From Pseudomonas syringae (GTDB lineage Bacteria > Pseudomonadota > Gammaproteobacteria > Pseudomonadales > Pseudomonadaceae): a DNA stretch of 64,000 nucleotides. The first letter of the stretch is position 1. Each line of letters opens with the position of its first letter. The stretch is from contig NZ_WKEQ01000020.1 of assembly GCF_021605415.1 (NCBI RefSeq), forward strand, positions 30,650 through 94,649. The letters run 5' to 3'. The notes beneath the pieces were generated by a model. That model did not search any database, was not told where the DNA came from, and worked only from the letters and a program-made list of their open reading frames with translations. A program made the translations under genes and the position numbers. This document shows positions 42,408 to 51,331 of this stretch, piece after piece.

Positions 42408-42658
42408 AAAAAACCATTCCTGACTACACAGAAGCTGAATTCATTGCATTTCTACAATCCGTACTTGCGGCCAACACCAGTCCGGATGAAGTACTTGATC
42501 CGTTGCTACTTGAGTTTGAGCGCCTCTCTGAGCACCCGTCAGGATCTGACTTGATTTACTGGCCGGAAGACATGAGCAAATCCCCAACGGCAGAAGGAAT
42601 CACCAGAACTGTGAAAGCGTGGCGTGCTGCGAATGGTCTACCTGGTTTCAAGCAGTGA
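42404..42658 (+). CDS. Colicin E/pyocin DNase immunity protein
   Basis: An 84-residue protein of the Im2/Im9 family: YTEAEFIAFLQSV, FERLSEHPSGSDLIYWPED and IKAW-type end KAWRAANGLPGFKQ. These bind and block the HNH nuclease exosite. It begins with TTG in a TTGA overlap with the toxin stop, so it is translationally coupled. Base composition is AT-richer than neighbours, as in the toxin's end. Confidence 0.94.
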   Translation: MKKTIPDYTEAEFIAFLQSVLAANTSPDEVLDPLLLEFERLSEHPSGSDLIYWPEDMSKSPTAEGITRTVKAWRAANGLPGFKQ

Positions 42659-42692
42659 ACGCGCAACGCCACCCAAACTTGCTGGTGTCACA

Positions 42693-43793
42693 TCACCCCG
42701 CCAGCGCCGCCAACCCTTTCGCCCAGATTTGCCGGGTGCGTAATCCCACCATCGCCCGCCAGTCCGGATCGGCCGGATAGAACTGTTCCAGCAGGCCAAG
42801 CTTGATCGCCCTCCCCGACGCATCCAGCGGATCGCCGTGCAGATGCAGCCAGTGGTCATCACGCAGATGCCGATGAACATCAGCACCCGGATAGGTGCCG
42901 CACTCGATCACGAACGGCATCAGCGCCACGCCCGGCAACGCATTGAGCAATGCTTGCGAGGTGTAGCCGGTGGCGGTCGCGGCCACGCCGGTTTCGCTCA
43001 CGCTGTCGGCGCCGGTGTGCAAGGTGTAGAGCCACGGGCCGTAGATCGCCTGGGCCTGCGCCAGTGTCGGATAAGGTGCTTGGGTGATGGTCAGCAACAT
43101 CGGGTGGCCGTATTCCCCGGCGCCGGTATGCAGATCGAAACTCATCACGGTTTCGGCATCGCAGAGGTGCTCTTTGACGATCTGCTGCAATGTACGGTTC
43201 GACCAGCTCGGCCCGATCCCGCCATAGAACAAACCATCCGCATGACTGTGTTGCCCCCCCTCGACAATCGACATCACTGCCGGCCAGCCCTGCTCGGCGA
43301 TCAATCGTTCGAGCATGGCATCGGCGCGCTGCCGCTGCGGGCCATCCAGATCGGAGCAGGCATAGATGTCATGGAGTTCGGCGTAAGCGCGGTTGTCCGG
43401 CAGTGGCCGGTCGAAGTCGAGTTGATTGCGGTTGAGGTCAATGTTGTCCTCGTTGACGCGACGCAGCCACGCCGTGCCCCAGGGATTGATCAAATGGATC
43501 ATCACCACCGCGACATCCTGGGGTAACGAACCTTGCACGTAGCTGTTCAGCCAATCGATCTGACACTCGGAACCGTAATAGCCCTCAACGCCGTGCGTAC
43601 CGCTCAGCGCCACCAGTCGTCGTTTGGCGCGGGGATCGCCGAGCACGGCGACATCGGTGCTCAATGGCTCGCCAAACGGCCCGCAACGCGGATGGGCGTA
43701 TGACGTGAGGGTGGCGCCGGCGATCGTCGCAGCGGCAAGAAACCGCTCACGCTGATCGCGATAGCTGGGCCGGACAGGAAACTCGCTGTTCAT
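42693..43793 (-). CDS. M14/DUF2817 family metallopeptidase-like protein
   Basis: The 366-residue protein has VALSGTHGVEGYYGSECQ (His-x2-Glu zinc site), NPWGTAWLRRVNEDNIDLNRN, and FDLHTGAGEYGHPML with a further His ligand: the layout of the carboxypeptidase-like DUF2817 group. VIECGTYPG carries the expected catalytic Glu. No signal peptide is seen, so it is probably cytoplasmic; substrate unknown. It is single and converges with the immunity gene. Confidence 0.88.
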   Translation of the reverse strand: MNSEFPVRPSYRDQRERFLAAATIAGATLTSYAHPRCGPFGEPLSTDVAVLGDPRAKRRLVALSGTHGVEGYYGSECQIDWLNSYVQGSLPQDVAVVMIHLINPWGTAWLRRVNEDNIDLNRNQLDFDRPLPDNRAYAELHDIYACSDLDGPQRQRADAMLERLIAEQGWPAVMSIVEGGQHSHADGLFYGGIGPSWSNRTLQQIVKEHLCDAETVMSFDLHTGAGEYGHPMLLTITQAPYPTLAQAQAIYGPWLYTLHTGADSVSETGVAATATGYTSQALLNALPGVALMPFVIECGTYPGADVHRHLRDDHWLHLHGDPLDASGRAIKLGLLEQFYPADPDWRAMVGLRTRQIWAKGLAALAG

Positions 43794-43825
43794 GGTTGCC
43801 CCTTGGATTTTAATGACCTGGACAG

Positions 43826-43913
43826 TGGGAGCGAGCCTGCTCGCGAGGACGTAAGGTCAGTCGCTTTATCGTTGAATGAACTGCCGCTTTCGCGAGCAAG
43901 CTCGCTCCCACAA
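43826..43913. repeat. REP doublet
   Basis: GTGGGAGCGAGCCTGCTCGCGAGG and CGCGAGCAAGCTCGCTCCCAC, mirrored; the family of 15161. Confidence 0.88.
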
Positions 43914-44067
43914 GAAATATTTGGGATGACTCGATGCTCCTGACCCTACAGAAAATTCACCAAGGCATGAAGGACAAAAACACATTGAGGCCGTCTCGCG
44001 GTTTGCGTCATACCGGGTCGGTCGATACAGTCCGTCAGACCTTTCTAGCCATGGATGGAGCGCCCAC

Positions 44068-45900
44068 GTGTTTTCAGCCTTGCCCCTGAGCCGTATTCGC
44101 CGGTCGGCCCTGACCATTCTCGCCACGACCCTGAGCCTCGCTGCGTGTAACGCGCCGACCACGTCAACCCTGCCTCTGGCGCCGGAAATCGCATCCGGCT
44201 ACCGCACCGATTTGCATACCCAGGTTGCCAGCCGGCACATGGCGGCGGCGGCCAATCCATTGGCCGCAGAAGCAGGCCGGGAGATGCTGCGCCAGGGCGG
44301 TTCGGCGATTGATGCCGCCATCGCCATGCAGGCTGTATTGACGCTGGTCGAGCCGCAATCTTCCGGCATCGGCGGCGGCGCGATGATCGTGTTGTGGGAC
44401 GGCAAACAAGTGCGCACCTATGACGGTCGCGAAACCGCACCGGCCGGGGCTACCGAGAAGCTGTTCCTGCACCCCGACGGCCAACCGATGGCGTTTTCAA
44501 AAGCGCAGATCGGCGGCCGTTCGGTCGGCACACCCGGCGCGTTGCGCGCCCTTGAATTGGCGCACAAACAACACGGCCGTCTGCCGTGGGCGAAGTTGTT
44601 CGAACCGGCGATCAGACTCGCCGAGCGAGGTTTCGCGATCTCCCCGCGCCTGCATCAATCCCTGATGGGCGATCCCTTCGTTCAACGCTCGCCCGACATG
44701 GCCGCGTATTTCCTCAACGCTGATGGCAGCGTGAAAGCCATCGGCACCGTGTTGAAAAATCCGTCACTGGCCGCCGTGCTCAAACGCATCGCCAATGAGG
44801 GCCCGGACGTTCTCTACACAGGCCCGATTGCGGCAGAAATTGTCAGCAAGGTTCAGGGCCACGCCAACCCCGGCAGCCTGTCGCTACAGGATCTTCAGGG
44901 CTATCAGGCCAAAGAACGCGTGCCGTTGTGCACCGATTACAAACGCTGGCAGGTCTGCGGCATGCCCCCGCCGTCATCCGGCGGGATTGCCGTGGCGCAG
45001 ATTCTTGGCACCTTGCAGGCGCTGGAAGCCCGCGACCCGCGGTTGTCGCTGACGTCATTCAAACCGCATAAGACCAACAAACCCGCCGGGGTCGAACCGG
45101 ATCCGCAAGCCGTGCACTTGATCGCCGAAGCCCAGCGGCTGGCTTATGCCGACCGCGCGCAATACGTGGCCGACAGCGATTACGTGCCAGTGCCGGTCAA
45201 GGGGCTGGTCGACCCGGGTTACCTCGCCAGCCGCGCCAGCCTGATCGGCGAGCGCAGCATGGGCACGGCCAAACCGGGAACGCCGCCGGGCGTGCAAGTC
45301 GCCTACGCGCCGGATCGCTCGCCGCTGCGTATTTCCACCTCGCAAGTGGTGGCCGTGGATGACCAGGGCGGCGCGGTGTCGATGACCACCACCATCGAAT
45401 CGGCATTCGGCTCGCACCTGATGGTGCAAGGCTTTCTGCTGAACAACGAGATGACCGACTTCTCGTTCATTCCCGAAGAGCAGGGCCAGAAAGTCGCCAA
45501 CCGCGTCGAACCGGGCAAACGTCCGCGCTCATCCATGGCGCCGACGTTGATCTTTGATCGCGCCAGCGGCGAATTCCTCGCCACCGTCGGCTCCCCCGGC
45601 GGCTCGCAAATCATCGAATACGTGACCAAATCCGCCGTCAGCCTGCTCGACTGGAACCTCGACCCACAAACCGCGATCAACCTGCCTAACTTCGGCAGCC
45701 GCAATGGCCCGACGGAACTGGAGCAAGGCCAGTTCAGCCCGGCGCTGATTCAGGCGTTGAAGGACAAAGGGCATGTGGTCAACGAAATCGACATGACCAG
45801 CGGTACCCAGGCCATCGTGCGGGTCAAGGATGCGCGGGGGAACGTATCGCTTGAGGGTGGCGCGGATCCGCGGCGGGAGGGAGAGGCGCTGGGGGACTGA
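44068..45900 (+). CDS. ggt: Gamma-glutamyltransferase
   Basis: A 610-residue glutathione hydrolase precursor. It starts with GTG (GGAG upstream) and a signal with LAAC (Cys27), so it may be a lipoprotein. SGIGGGAMIVLWDGK, YDGRETAPA and GALRALELAHK are in the large subunit. Autocleavage is expected before Thr424 in ISTSQVVAVDD, followed by GGAVSMTTTIESAFGS and the SSMAPT/GSPGGSQII oxyanion region of the small subunit. It cleaves gamma-glutamyl bonds of glutathione in the periplasm. Confidence 0.95.
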   Translation: MFSALPLSRIRRSALTILATTLSLAACNAPTTSTLPLAPEIASGYRTDLHTQVASRHMAAAANPLAAEAGREMLRQGGSAIDAAIAMQAVLTLVEPQSSGIGGGAMIVLWDGKQVRTYDGRETAPAGATEKLFLHPDGQPMAFSKAQIGGRSVGTPGALRALELAHKQHGRLPWAKLFEPAIRLAERGFAISPRLHQSLMGDPFVQRSPDMAAYFLNADGSVKAIGTVLKNPSLAAVLKRIANEGPDVLYTGPIAAEIVSKVQGHANPGSLSLQDLQGYQAKERVPLCTDYKRWQVCGMPPPSSGGIAVAQILGTLQALEARDPRLSLTSFKPHKTNKPAGVEPDPQAVHLIAEAQRLAYADRAQYVADSDYVPVPVKGLVDPGYLASRASLIGERSMGTAKPGTPPGVQVAYAPDRSPLRISTSQVVAVDDQGGAVSMTTTIESAFGSHLMVQGFLLNNEMTDFSFIPEEQGQKVANRVEPGKRPRSSMAPTLIFDRASGEFLATVGSPGGSQIIEYVTKSAVSLLDWNLDPQTAINLPNFGSRNGPTELEQGQFSPALIQALKDKGHVVNEIDMTSGTQAIVRVKDARGNVSLEGGADPRREGEALGD

Positions 45901-45907
45901 TGTTCCC

Positions 45908-46012
45908 GGCCCCTCACCCCAGTCCTCTCCCGAAGAAGAGGGCGCCGATTTTCACGGTGTCCAAATATTGAGCTAACCGCCAATCAGCGACCTCTCCACT
46001 TAGGAGAGGGTC
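45908..46012. repeat. CCTCTCCC/GGGAGAGG intergenic repeats
   Basis: CCCCTCACCCCAGTCCTCTCCC with GAAGAGGG, and CCTCTCC-ACTTA-GGAGAGG with GTCAAGGCAGGG. These are common Pseudomonas dispersed intergenic sequences between converging genes and may act in termination. Confidence 0.65.
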
Positions 46013-46028
46013 AAGGCAGGGATTTACA

Positions 46029-46628
46029 TCACACCGCTAACGTTATGCCATCCACCGAATCGCCAATGGTCAGAAAGTGCCCGCCGGCAACATGGTGCAA
46101 GGTACGCAATCCGTCGTGGCCTTCGAAGTGCCAGCGGCCGTCGCTGAACACTCGTTCATCGGCCTGAGCGGCGATGACTTCGGCAACGAACAGGTCGTAT
46201 TCCTGATGATTGCGCGGCTCCGGCAGCAGGCGGCATTCGAGCCAGGCGACGCAGCCGTCGAGCAGCGGTGCGTCCACGTGTTCGCCCGTGAAGGTCTGTA
46301 AGCCATAGGCGTCGAACTTGTCGCGGCCCTGCGCCTGGGTGATTTCCAGGCCCGAGGTCGAGCCAACGGTTTGCACAATATCAGCCTGATTCACGCATGG
46401 GACGTTCAGCACGAACGTGCCGCTGGCTTCGAGCAATTGCCGCGTCCAGGTGGATTTGTCGAGGACGACGGCGACTTTCGGCGGTTCGAAATCCAGCGGC
46501 ATGGCCCAGGCGGCGGCCATGATATTGCGCTGGCCATCGTGGGCGGCACTGACCAATACGGTTGGCCCGTGATTGAGCAAACGGTAGGCTTTGGCCAGCG
46601 GAACCGGGCGGCGGTGAGAATCGCTCAT
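46029..46628 (-). CDS. Flavin reductase family (DIM6/NTAB) protein
   Basis: A 199-residue FMN-binding split-barrel protein: GPTVLVSAAHDGQRNIMAAAW, WTRQLLEASGTFVLNVP and LDGCVAWLECRLLPEPR match the HpaC/DIM6 family. It likely binds FMN and reduces it or acts on a small substrate; partner unknown. ATG 46628 was chosen because TGGAG lies upstream and the longer frame extends through a promoter. Confidence 0.88.
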   Translation of the reverse strand: MSDSHRRPVPLAKAYRLLNHGPTVLVSAAHDGQRNIMAAAWAMPLDFEPPKVAVVLDKSTWTRQLLEASGTFVLNVPCVNQADIVQTVGSTSGLEITQAQGRDKFDAYGLQTFTGEHVDAPLLDGCVAWLECRLLPEPRNHQEYDLFVAEVIAAQADERVFSDGRWHFEGHDGLRTLHHVAGGHFLTIGDSVDGITLAV

Positions 46629-46673
46629 GGAAATCTGCTCCAGGGGAAAGAGCCGATTGTAACGCGCCCTATC

Positions 46674-46763
46674 GGGTAGGGGCTGCCGCAGGCTGCGATG
46701 GTTTGATCTGGCCATTGAAAACCAACATCAAAAGATCGCAGCCTTCGGCAGCGCCTACAGGGG
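46674..46763. repeat. REP doublet
   Basis: GGGGCTGCCGCAGGCTGCGATGGTTTGATC and GATCGCAGCCTTCGGCAGCGCCTAC are mirrored; family of 3557. Confidence 0.85.
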
Positions 46764-46775
46764 GGCAGGTTTAGA

Positions 46776-48092
46776 TCAGTGCGACAGGTGATTGGCGAAC
46801 TGCCCCACCGCATTCACCACTTTCTGCGCGCCATCCTGAATTTCGACGATGACCGTGCCCGCCTCCGCCGCCAGTGCCAGGCCTTGCTCGGCCTGGAGTT
46901 TGCCATCGGTCATCAGCGCCACGGCGTTGCGCGCCATGTCCTGGTTTTGCCGTACAACGCCGACAATCTCGTCGGTCGCCTGACTGGTGCGCGACGCCAG
47001 CTGCCGCACTTCGTCGGCCACCACCGCAAAACCCCGGCCCTGCTCGCCCGCCCGGGCCGCTTCGATGGCGGCGTTGAGCGCCAGCAGGTTGGTTTGCTCG
47101 GCGATACCGCTGATGGTTTTAACGATGGTGCCGATGACTAGTGACTGCTCGTTCAAGGCCTCGATGCCTTCACCGGCGGTCTGCATGTGGCGGGACAAAT
47201 CGCGCATCACCTTCACCGCTTCCGATACCACGGTGGTACCGCGTTGGGCGGTGTTGTCGGTTTGCAACGAGGTGCTGTAGGCAATGTTCGCGGCTTCGGC
47301 AACCGCGTCTTCCTGACTGACCTGATCGGTGATGACGGAGGCGAACTTCACCACTTTATAAAATTTGCCGTCCGCGTTCGCCACCGGATTATACGAGGCG
47401 TCCAGCCAGACAACGCGGCCGTGGCTGTCGACACGTTTGAAGCGGTCGGCAACGAATTCGCCGTTGTTCAAGCGACGCCAGAAGTTCTGGTATCCGGCGC
47501 TGTTGTACTCCTCCGGCAGGCAAAACTGGCGATGATGCTTGCCCTTGATTTGGGCCAGACCGTATCCCATGCCGCTCAGGAAACGGTCATTTGCGGTGAG
47601 CACGTTGCCATTGAGGTCGAACTCGATCACGGCCGTCGAACGCAACAGGGCACCGATCATGTTTTCGTGTTCGCGGGCGGCTTCGATGGTGCGGGTCAGG
47701 TCGCTGGAGTAAATCGAGAAATGCTTGATCCGCCCGTCAGAGGTGCGAATCGGCTGCATGATAGAGCGCAGCCAGGCTTCCTCGCCGTTGCCACGCATCA
47801 GGCGCACGGTACCGGCATAATGTTCGCCGCGGGTCAGCGCCGTCCCGAATCGCTGTTGAGAATCGTCGGACTTCACATGCGCCGGTAAAAACTCGCCAAT
47901 CGGGCGACCGATCAAATCCTGGCTTTTGTAGCGCATCTCGCTGAGGAAATGCTGATTGACCGACTGCACACGTCCATCGGGCTCAAGCGTCAACACCAGC
48001 ATCTCGCTGTCCAGACTCTCCTTCACTTGTTGGAGGCTGGACAGTTCTTCGCGCAGAGCCAGGAGCTCCTGCTTCAAGTGTTTATTGAACAT
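46776..48092 (-). CDS. BdlA-like cytoplasmic PAS-PAS-MCP signalling protein
   Basis: A 438-residue soluble chemoreceptor-type protein without transmembrane segments. PAS1 covers about 30-130 (FLSEMRYKSQDLIGRPIGEFLP) and PAS2 about 145-260 (DRFLSGMGYGLAQIKGKHHRQFC). The MCP domain (about 270-438) has IAEQTNLLALNAAIEAARAG. This is the layout of P. aeruginosa BdlA, which links environmental cues to biofilm dispersal, and of energy-taxis receptors. There is no HAMP domain. Confidence 0.86.
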   Translation of the reverse strand: MFNKHLKQELLALREELSSLQQVKESLDSEMLVLTLEPDGRVQSVNQHFLSEMRYKSQDLIGRPIGEFLPAHVKSDDSQQRFGTALTRGEHYAGTVRLMRGNGEEAWLRSIMQPIRTSDGRIKHFSIYSSDLTRTIEAAREHENMIGALLRSTAVIEFDLNGNVLTANDRFLSGMGYGLAQIKGKHHRQFCLPEEYNSAGYQNFWRRLNNGEFVADRFKRVDSHGRVVWLDASYNPVANADGKFYKVVKFASVITDQVSQEDAVAEAANIAYSTSLQTDNTAQRGTTVVSEAVKVMRDLSRHMQTAGEGIEALNEQSLVIGTIVKTISGIAEQTNLLALNAAIEAARAGEQGRGFAVVADEVRQLASRTSQATDEIVGVVRQNQDMARNAVALMTDGKLQAEQGLALAAEAGTVIVEIQDGAQKVVNAVGQFANHLSH

Positions 48093-48212
48093 GAGAAAGT
48101 ACCGATAGCAGGAGTAAACGCGACATGCAGCCTAGCCATCGGCCTTACAAACCTTTTCTGAAGACCGCTCTTTGTTTTTTGTCCTACAAAACGGCAGCGG
48201 CAGACGGATGGT

Positions 48213-49526
48213 TCAAGCTGTTCCCGCGACTTGACAATTACCTGTCCGTGGCATCCGGGCGCCAAAATACGCCGCGCTACCAACGCCCACCACGCCCATC
48301 ACCGCGCAAAAGATCACGCAAATCCACGGGCTCCACGGCATCAATCCGATCAGCAGCAGCGGCGTGATGCTCGCCCACGCGGCGTAGGCAATGTTGTAGG
48401 TGAAGGAAATGCCCGAGACGCGAATGCGCGCCGGAAACAATCCGACCATCACCGACGGCACCGCGCCCACCACGCCACAACCCAGCCCTGCCACGGCATA
48501 GGCCAGACCGACCCAATTGCCGCCGCTGATCAGGCACGCATACAACACGCCGATACCCAATGGCAGCAACAGGCTGTAAAGCATGACGGTGCGCCAGGCG
48601 CCGATACGGTCGACCAAATGGCCGGCGACCACGCAGCCGATGTTGAGGAAGACGATACCCAATGCACTGAGGCCAAAAGTGCGGCTGGCAGTCATGCCGA
48701 AAATTTTCTGCATCATGGTCGGCGTGATGACGACAAATACCACCACCGCCGAGGTCAGCACACAGGTCAGCAGCATGGCCGGCAACATCGCCAGTCGATG
48801 TTCGCGCAGCACCGTACGCAAGGGCAGTTCGACCCGCGCTTCGCGTTGCGCTTCCATGGCCACGAACACCGGGGTTTCGCTCAGCCAACGGCGCAACCAC
48901 ACGCCGATCACACCAAACACACCGCCGAGCAGGAAGGGATAACGCCAGGCGTAATCAAGGATTTCCGTCGGGGTGAACATCTGCGCGAGAAATGTCGCGG
49001 TCAGGGCGCCGATCAGATAACCGAACGTCAAACCTGCCTGTAGGAAGCCCAATGCATAACCGCGATGGCCCGCGGGCGCATGCTCGGCGACGAACACCCA
49101 CGCGCTGGGCACTTCGCCGCCCACCGCCGCGCCTTGCAGAATGCGCAGACCCAACAGCAACAGCGGCGCGAAATAGCCGATTTGCTCGTAGGTCGGCATG
49201 ATTCCGATCAGCAGGCACGGCAACGCCATCATCAGGATGCTCAGGCTGAACACCTTTTTGCGCCCCAACCGGTCGGCGAAATGCGCCATGACGATACCGC
49301 CGAGTGGCCGCGCCAGATAACCGGTGACGAAAATTCCGAAGCTTTGCAGCAGACGCAGCCATTCGGGCATTTCCGGCGGAAAGAACAGTTGGCTGAGCGT
49401 CAGGGCGAAGAATACAAAAATGATGAAATCGTAGATTTCCAGTGCGCCACCGAGGGCCGCGAGGCCCAGGGTTTTGTAGTCGGAGCGGCTGAAGGGCGCC
49501 GCAGGCGAAGCGGAATGGGCAGTCAT
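48213..49526 (-). CDS. MFS transporter, metabolite:H+ symporter family
   Basis: A 437-residue transporter with twelve hydrophobic segments. ALEIYDFIIFVFFALTLSQL, GYLARPLGGIVMAHFADRLGRKK and LRILQGAAVGGEVPSAWVF are MHS/ProP-like signatures. It imports an organic acid or osmolyte, unidentified. ATG 49526 is preferred over 49562 because the family starts just before the first helix. It diverges from the AtoE-like gene across 198 bases. Confidence 0.9.
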   Translation of the reverse strand: MTAHSASPAAPFSRSDYKTLGLAALGGALEIYDFIIFVFFALTLSQLFFPPEMPEWLRLLQSFGIFVTGYLARPLGGIVMAHFADRLGRKKVFSLSILMMALPCLLIGIMPTYEQIGYFAPLLLLGLRILQGAAVGGEVPSAWVFVAEHAPAGHRGYALGFLQAGLTFGYLIGALTATFLAQMFTPTEILDYAWRYPFLLGGVFGVIGVWLRRWLSETPVFVAMEAQREARVELPLRTVLREHRLAMLPAMLLTCVLTSAVVVFVVITPTMMQKIFGMTASRTFGLSALGIVFLNIGCVVAGHLVDRIGAWRTVMLYSLLLPLGIGVLYACLISGGNWVGLAYAVAGLGCGVVGAVPSVMVGLFPARIRVSGISFTYNIAYAAWASITPLLLIGLMPWSPWICVIFCAVMGVVGVGSAAYFGARMPRTGNCQVAGTA

Positions 49527-49661
49527 GGCAAAGAACTCTGGCAGGCAAAAACCAAGGCGCACATGGTCTACGCAAATCCGCCGGGCGACAACCCGTTAGA
49601 CCATAGTCCCGGTTTCGCAAAACCCGGTCACAAATTTACGCCGGTTGATTTACTGTTGGCA

Positions 49662-49675
49662 CCTGTCCAGACAGG
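49662..49675. promoter_or_regulatory. Candidate operator in the MHS/atoE divergent region
   Basis: CCTGTC-CA-GACAGG is a perfect six-base-arm inverted repeat 50 bases before the AtoE-type start and 136 bases before the MHS start. GntR-like repressors use sites of this size. No regulator gene is adjacent. Confidence 0.4.
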
Positions 49676-49724
49676 CCTGTGCAGCCTGCGGATCACAACA
49701 ACCATAAAAATTAGAGGTAGTCCC

Positions 49725-51143
49725 GTGGCCGTTGATATCGAAGATAGCCGCTCTGCGCGCTTTGCCCTCAGATGTTCAAGCTTTGCCGAGCGCTGGTTTC
49801 CCGATTCCTGGGTGTTCGCCGCGTTGGCGGTGATCATTGTCGCGCTGGCGACGATGGCCATGGGCGCCAAGCCGACCGATGCCGCGATGGCGTTCGGTGA
49901 CGGATTCTGGAGCCTGATCCCGTTCACCATGCAAATGGCCTTCGTGGTGATTGGCGGTTACGTCGTCGCCAGCTCCCCGCCGGCGGTCAAATTGATCGAT
50001 CGTCTGGCACGCATCCCGAAAAACGGTCGCTCGGCCGTGGCCTGGGTTGCTCTGATCTCGATGGTGGCGTCGCTGCTGAACTGGGGATTGTCGCTGGTGT
50101 TCGGCGGATTGCTCGTGCGCGCCCTCGCCCGCCGCACGGATCTGAAAATGGATTACCGCGCCGCCGGTGCCGCCGCTTATCTGGGCCTCGGCGCGGTGTG
50201 GGCGCTGGGGCTGTCGTCATCCGCCGCGCAACTGCAAGCCAACCCTGGCAGTCTGCCGCCGTCGATCCTGTCGATCACTGGCGTGATTCCGTTCACCCAG
50301 ACGATTTTCCTCTGGCAGTCCGGCGTGATGTTGCTGGCGCTGATCGTGATTTCGATCATCATCGCCTACGCCACCGCCCCTGGCCCGAACTCTGCCCGCG
50401 ATGCCAAGGCCTGCGGCATCGACCCGAGTTTCAACCTGCCGCCGCTGCAACCGCGCACCCGTCCGGGCGAGTGGCTGGAGCACAGTCCGTTGCTGACCAT
50501 TTTGCTGGTGTTGCTGGCGGCCGGCTGGTTGTTTCATGAGTTCTCGACGAAGCCGGCGATCACGGCGATTTCCGGGCTGAACACCTACAACTTCCTGTTT
50601 CTGATGCTCGGCGCCTTGCTGCACTGGCGCCCGCGCAGCTTCCTCGATGCCGTGGCCCGAGCGGTGCCGACCACCACTGGCGTGCTGATCCAGTTCCCGC
50701 TGTACGGCTCCATTGCGGCACTGATGACCACCGTCAAAGGCGCCGACGCCCAGACGCTGGCCCATCACATTTCGACGTTCTTCGTCAGCATCGCTTCACA
50801 CGATACTTATGCGTTGCTGATGGGTGTGTATTCGGCGATTCTCGGCTTCTTCATCCCGTCCGGCGGCGGCAAGTGGATCATCGAAGCGCCGTACGTGATG
50901 CAAGTCGCCAACGACCTCAATTACCACCTGGGCTGGGCTGTGCAGATCTACAACGCCGCCGAAGCCCTGCCCAACCTGATCAATCCGTTCTACATGCTGC
51001 CGCTGCTGGGCGTGCTCGGCCTGAAGGCGCGGGATCTGATCGGTTTCTCGTTTGTGCAATTGCTGGTGCACACGCCGCTGGTGCTGGTGCTGCTGTGGGC
51101 GCTGGGGACGACATTGGCGTATTTGCCGCCGGTGATGCCGTAA
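49725..51143 (+). CDS. Short-chain fatty acid transporter AtoE-like
   Basis: A 472-residue, strongly hydrophobic protein (ten or more helices) of the TIGR00366/AtoE group: FAERWFPDSWVFAALAVI, SLLNWGLSLVFGGLLVR and FFIPSGGGKWIIEAPYVM are diagnostic. It likely moves short-chain fatty acids. It starts with GTG at 49725, with GAGGT upstream; the apparent long frame to 49065 is antisense to the MHS gene. No ato or scoAB enzyme genes are adjacent. Confidence 0.9.
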   Translation: MAVDIEDSRSARFALRCSSFAERWFPDSWVFAALAVIIVALATMAMGAKPTDAAMAFGDGFWSLIPFTMQMAFVVIGGYVVASSPPAVKLIDRLARIPKNGRSAVAWVALISMVASLLNWGLSLVFGGLLVRALARRTDLKMDYRAAGAAAYLGLGAVWALGLSSSAAQLQANPGSLPPSILSITGVIPFTQTIFLWQSGVMLLALIVISIIIAYATAPGPNSARDAKACGIDPSFNLPPLQPRTRPGEWLEHSPLLTILLVLLAAGWLFHEFSTKPAITAISGLNTYNFLFLMLGALLHWRPRSFLDAVARAVPTTTGVLIQFPLYGSIAALMTTVKGADAQTLAHHISTFFVSIASHDTYALLMGVYSAILGFFIPSGGGKWIIEAPYVMQVANDLNYHLGWAVQIYNAAEALPNLINPFYMLPLLGVLGLKARDLIGFSFVQLLVHTPLVLVLLWALGTTLAYLPPVMP

Positions 51144-51171
51144 TCTCGATATTCCGATCAAGATAGATCCC

Positions 51172-51263
51172 TTGCAGGCGCGAGCCTGCTCGCGAAATCG
51201 TCGGAAGATTCACCACCGAATTTACCGACTGATCGCTATCGCGAGCAGGCGCGCGCCTACATT
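51172..51263. repeat. REP doublet
   Basis: TGCAGGCGCGAGCCTGCTCGCGAAA and CGCGAGCAGGCGCGCGCCTACA mirrored around 45 bases; family of 15161. Confidence 0.82.
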
Positions 51264-51331
51264 GAAATTCAAATGCCGTTCAGTATGTAGCCGCCCCGCT
51301 ACCGGAAACCCACGCTGAAAAGGATCTGAGC

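Noticed and set aside
49065..49724. Upstream 220 codons in frame with the AtoE-type gene
   Set aside because: They lie antisense to the MHS transporter and lack protein-like composition; GTG 49725 with GAGGT gives the family N-terminus.
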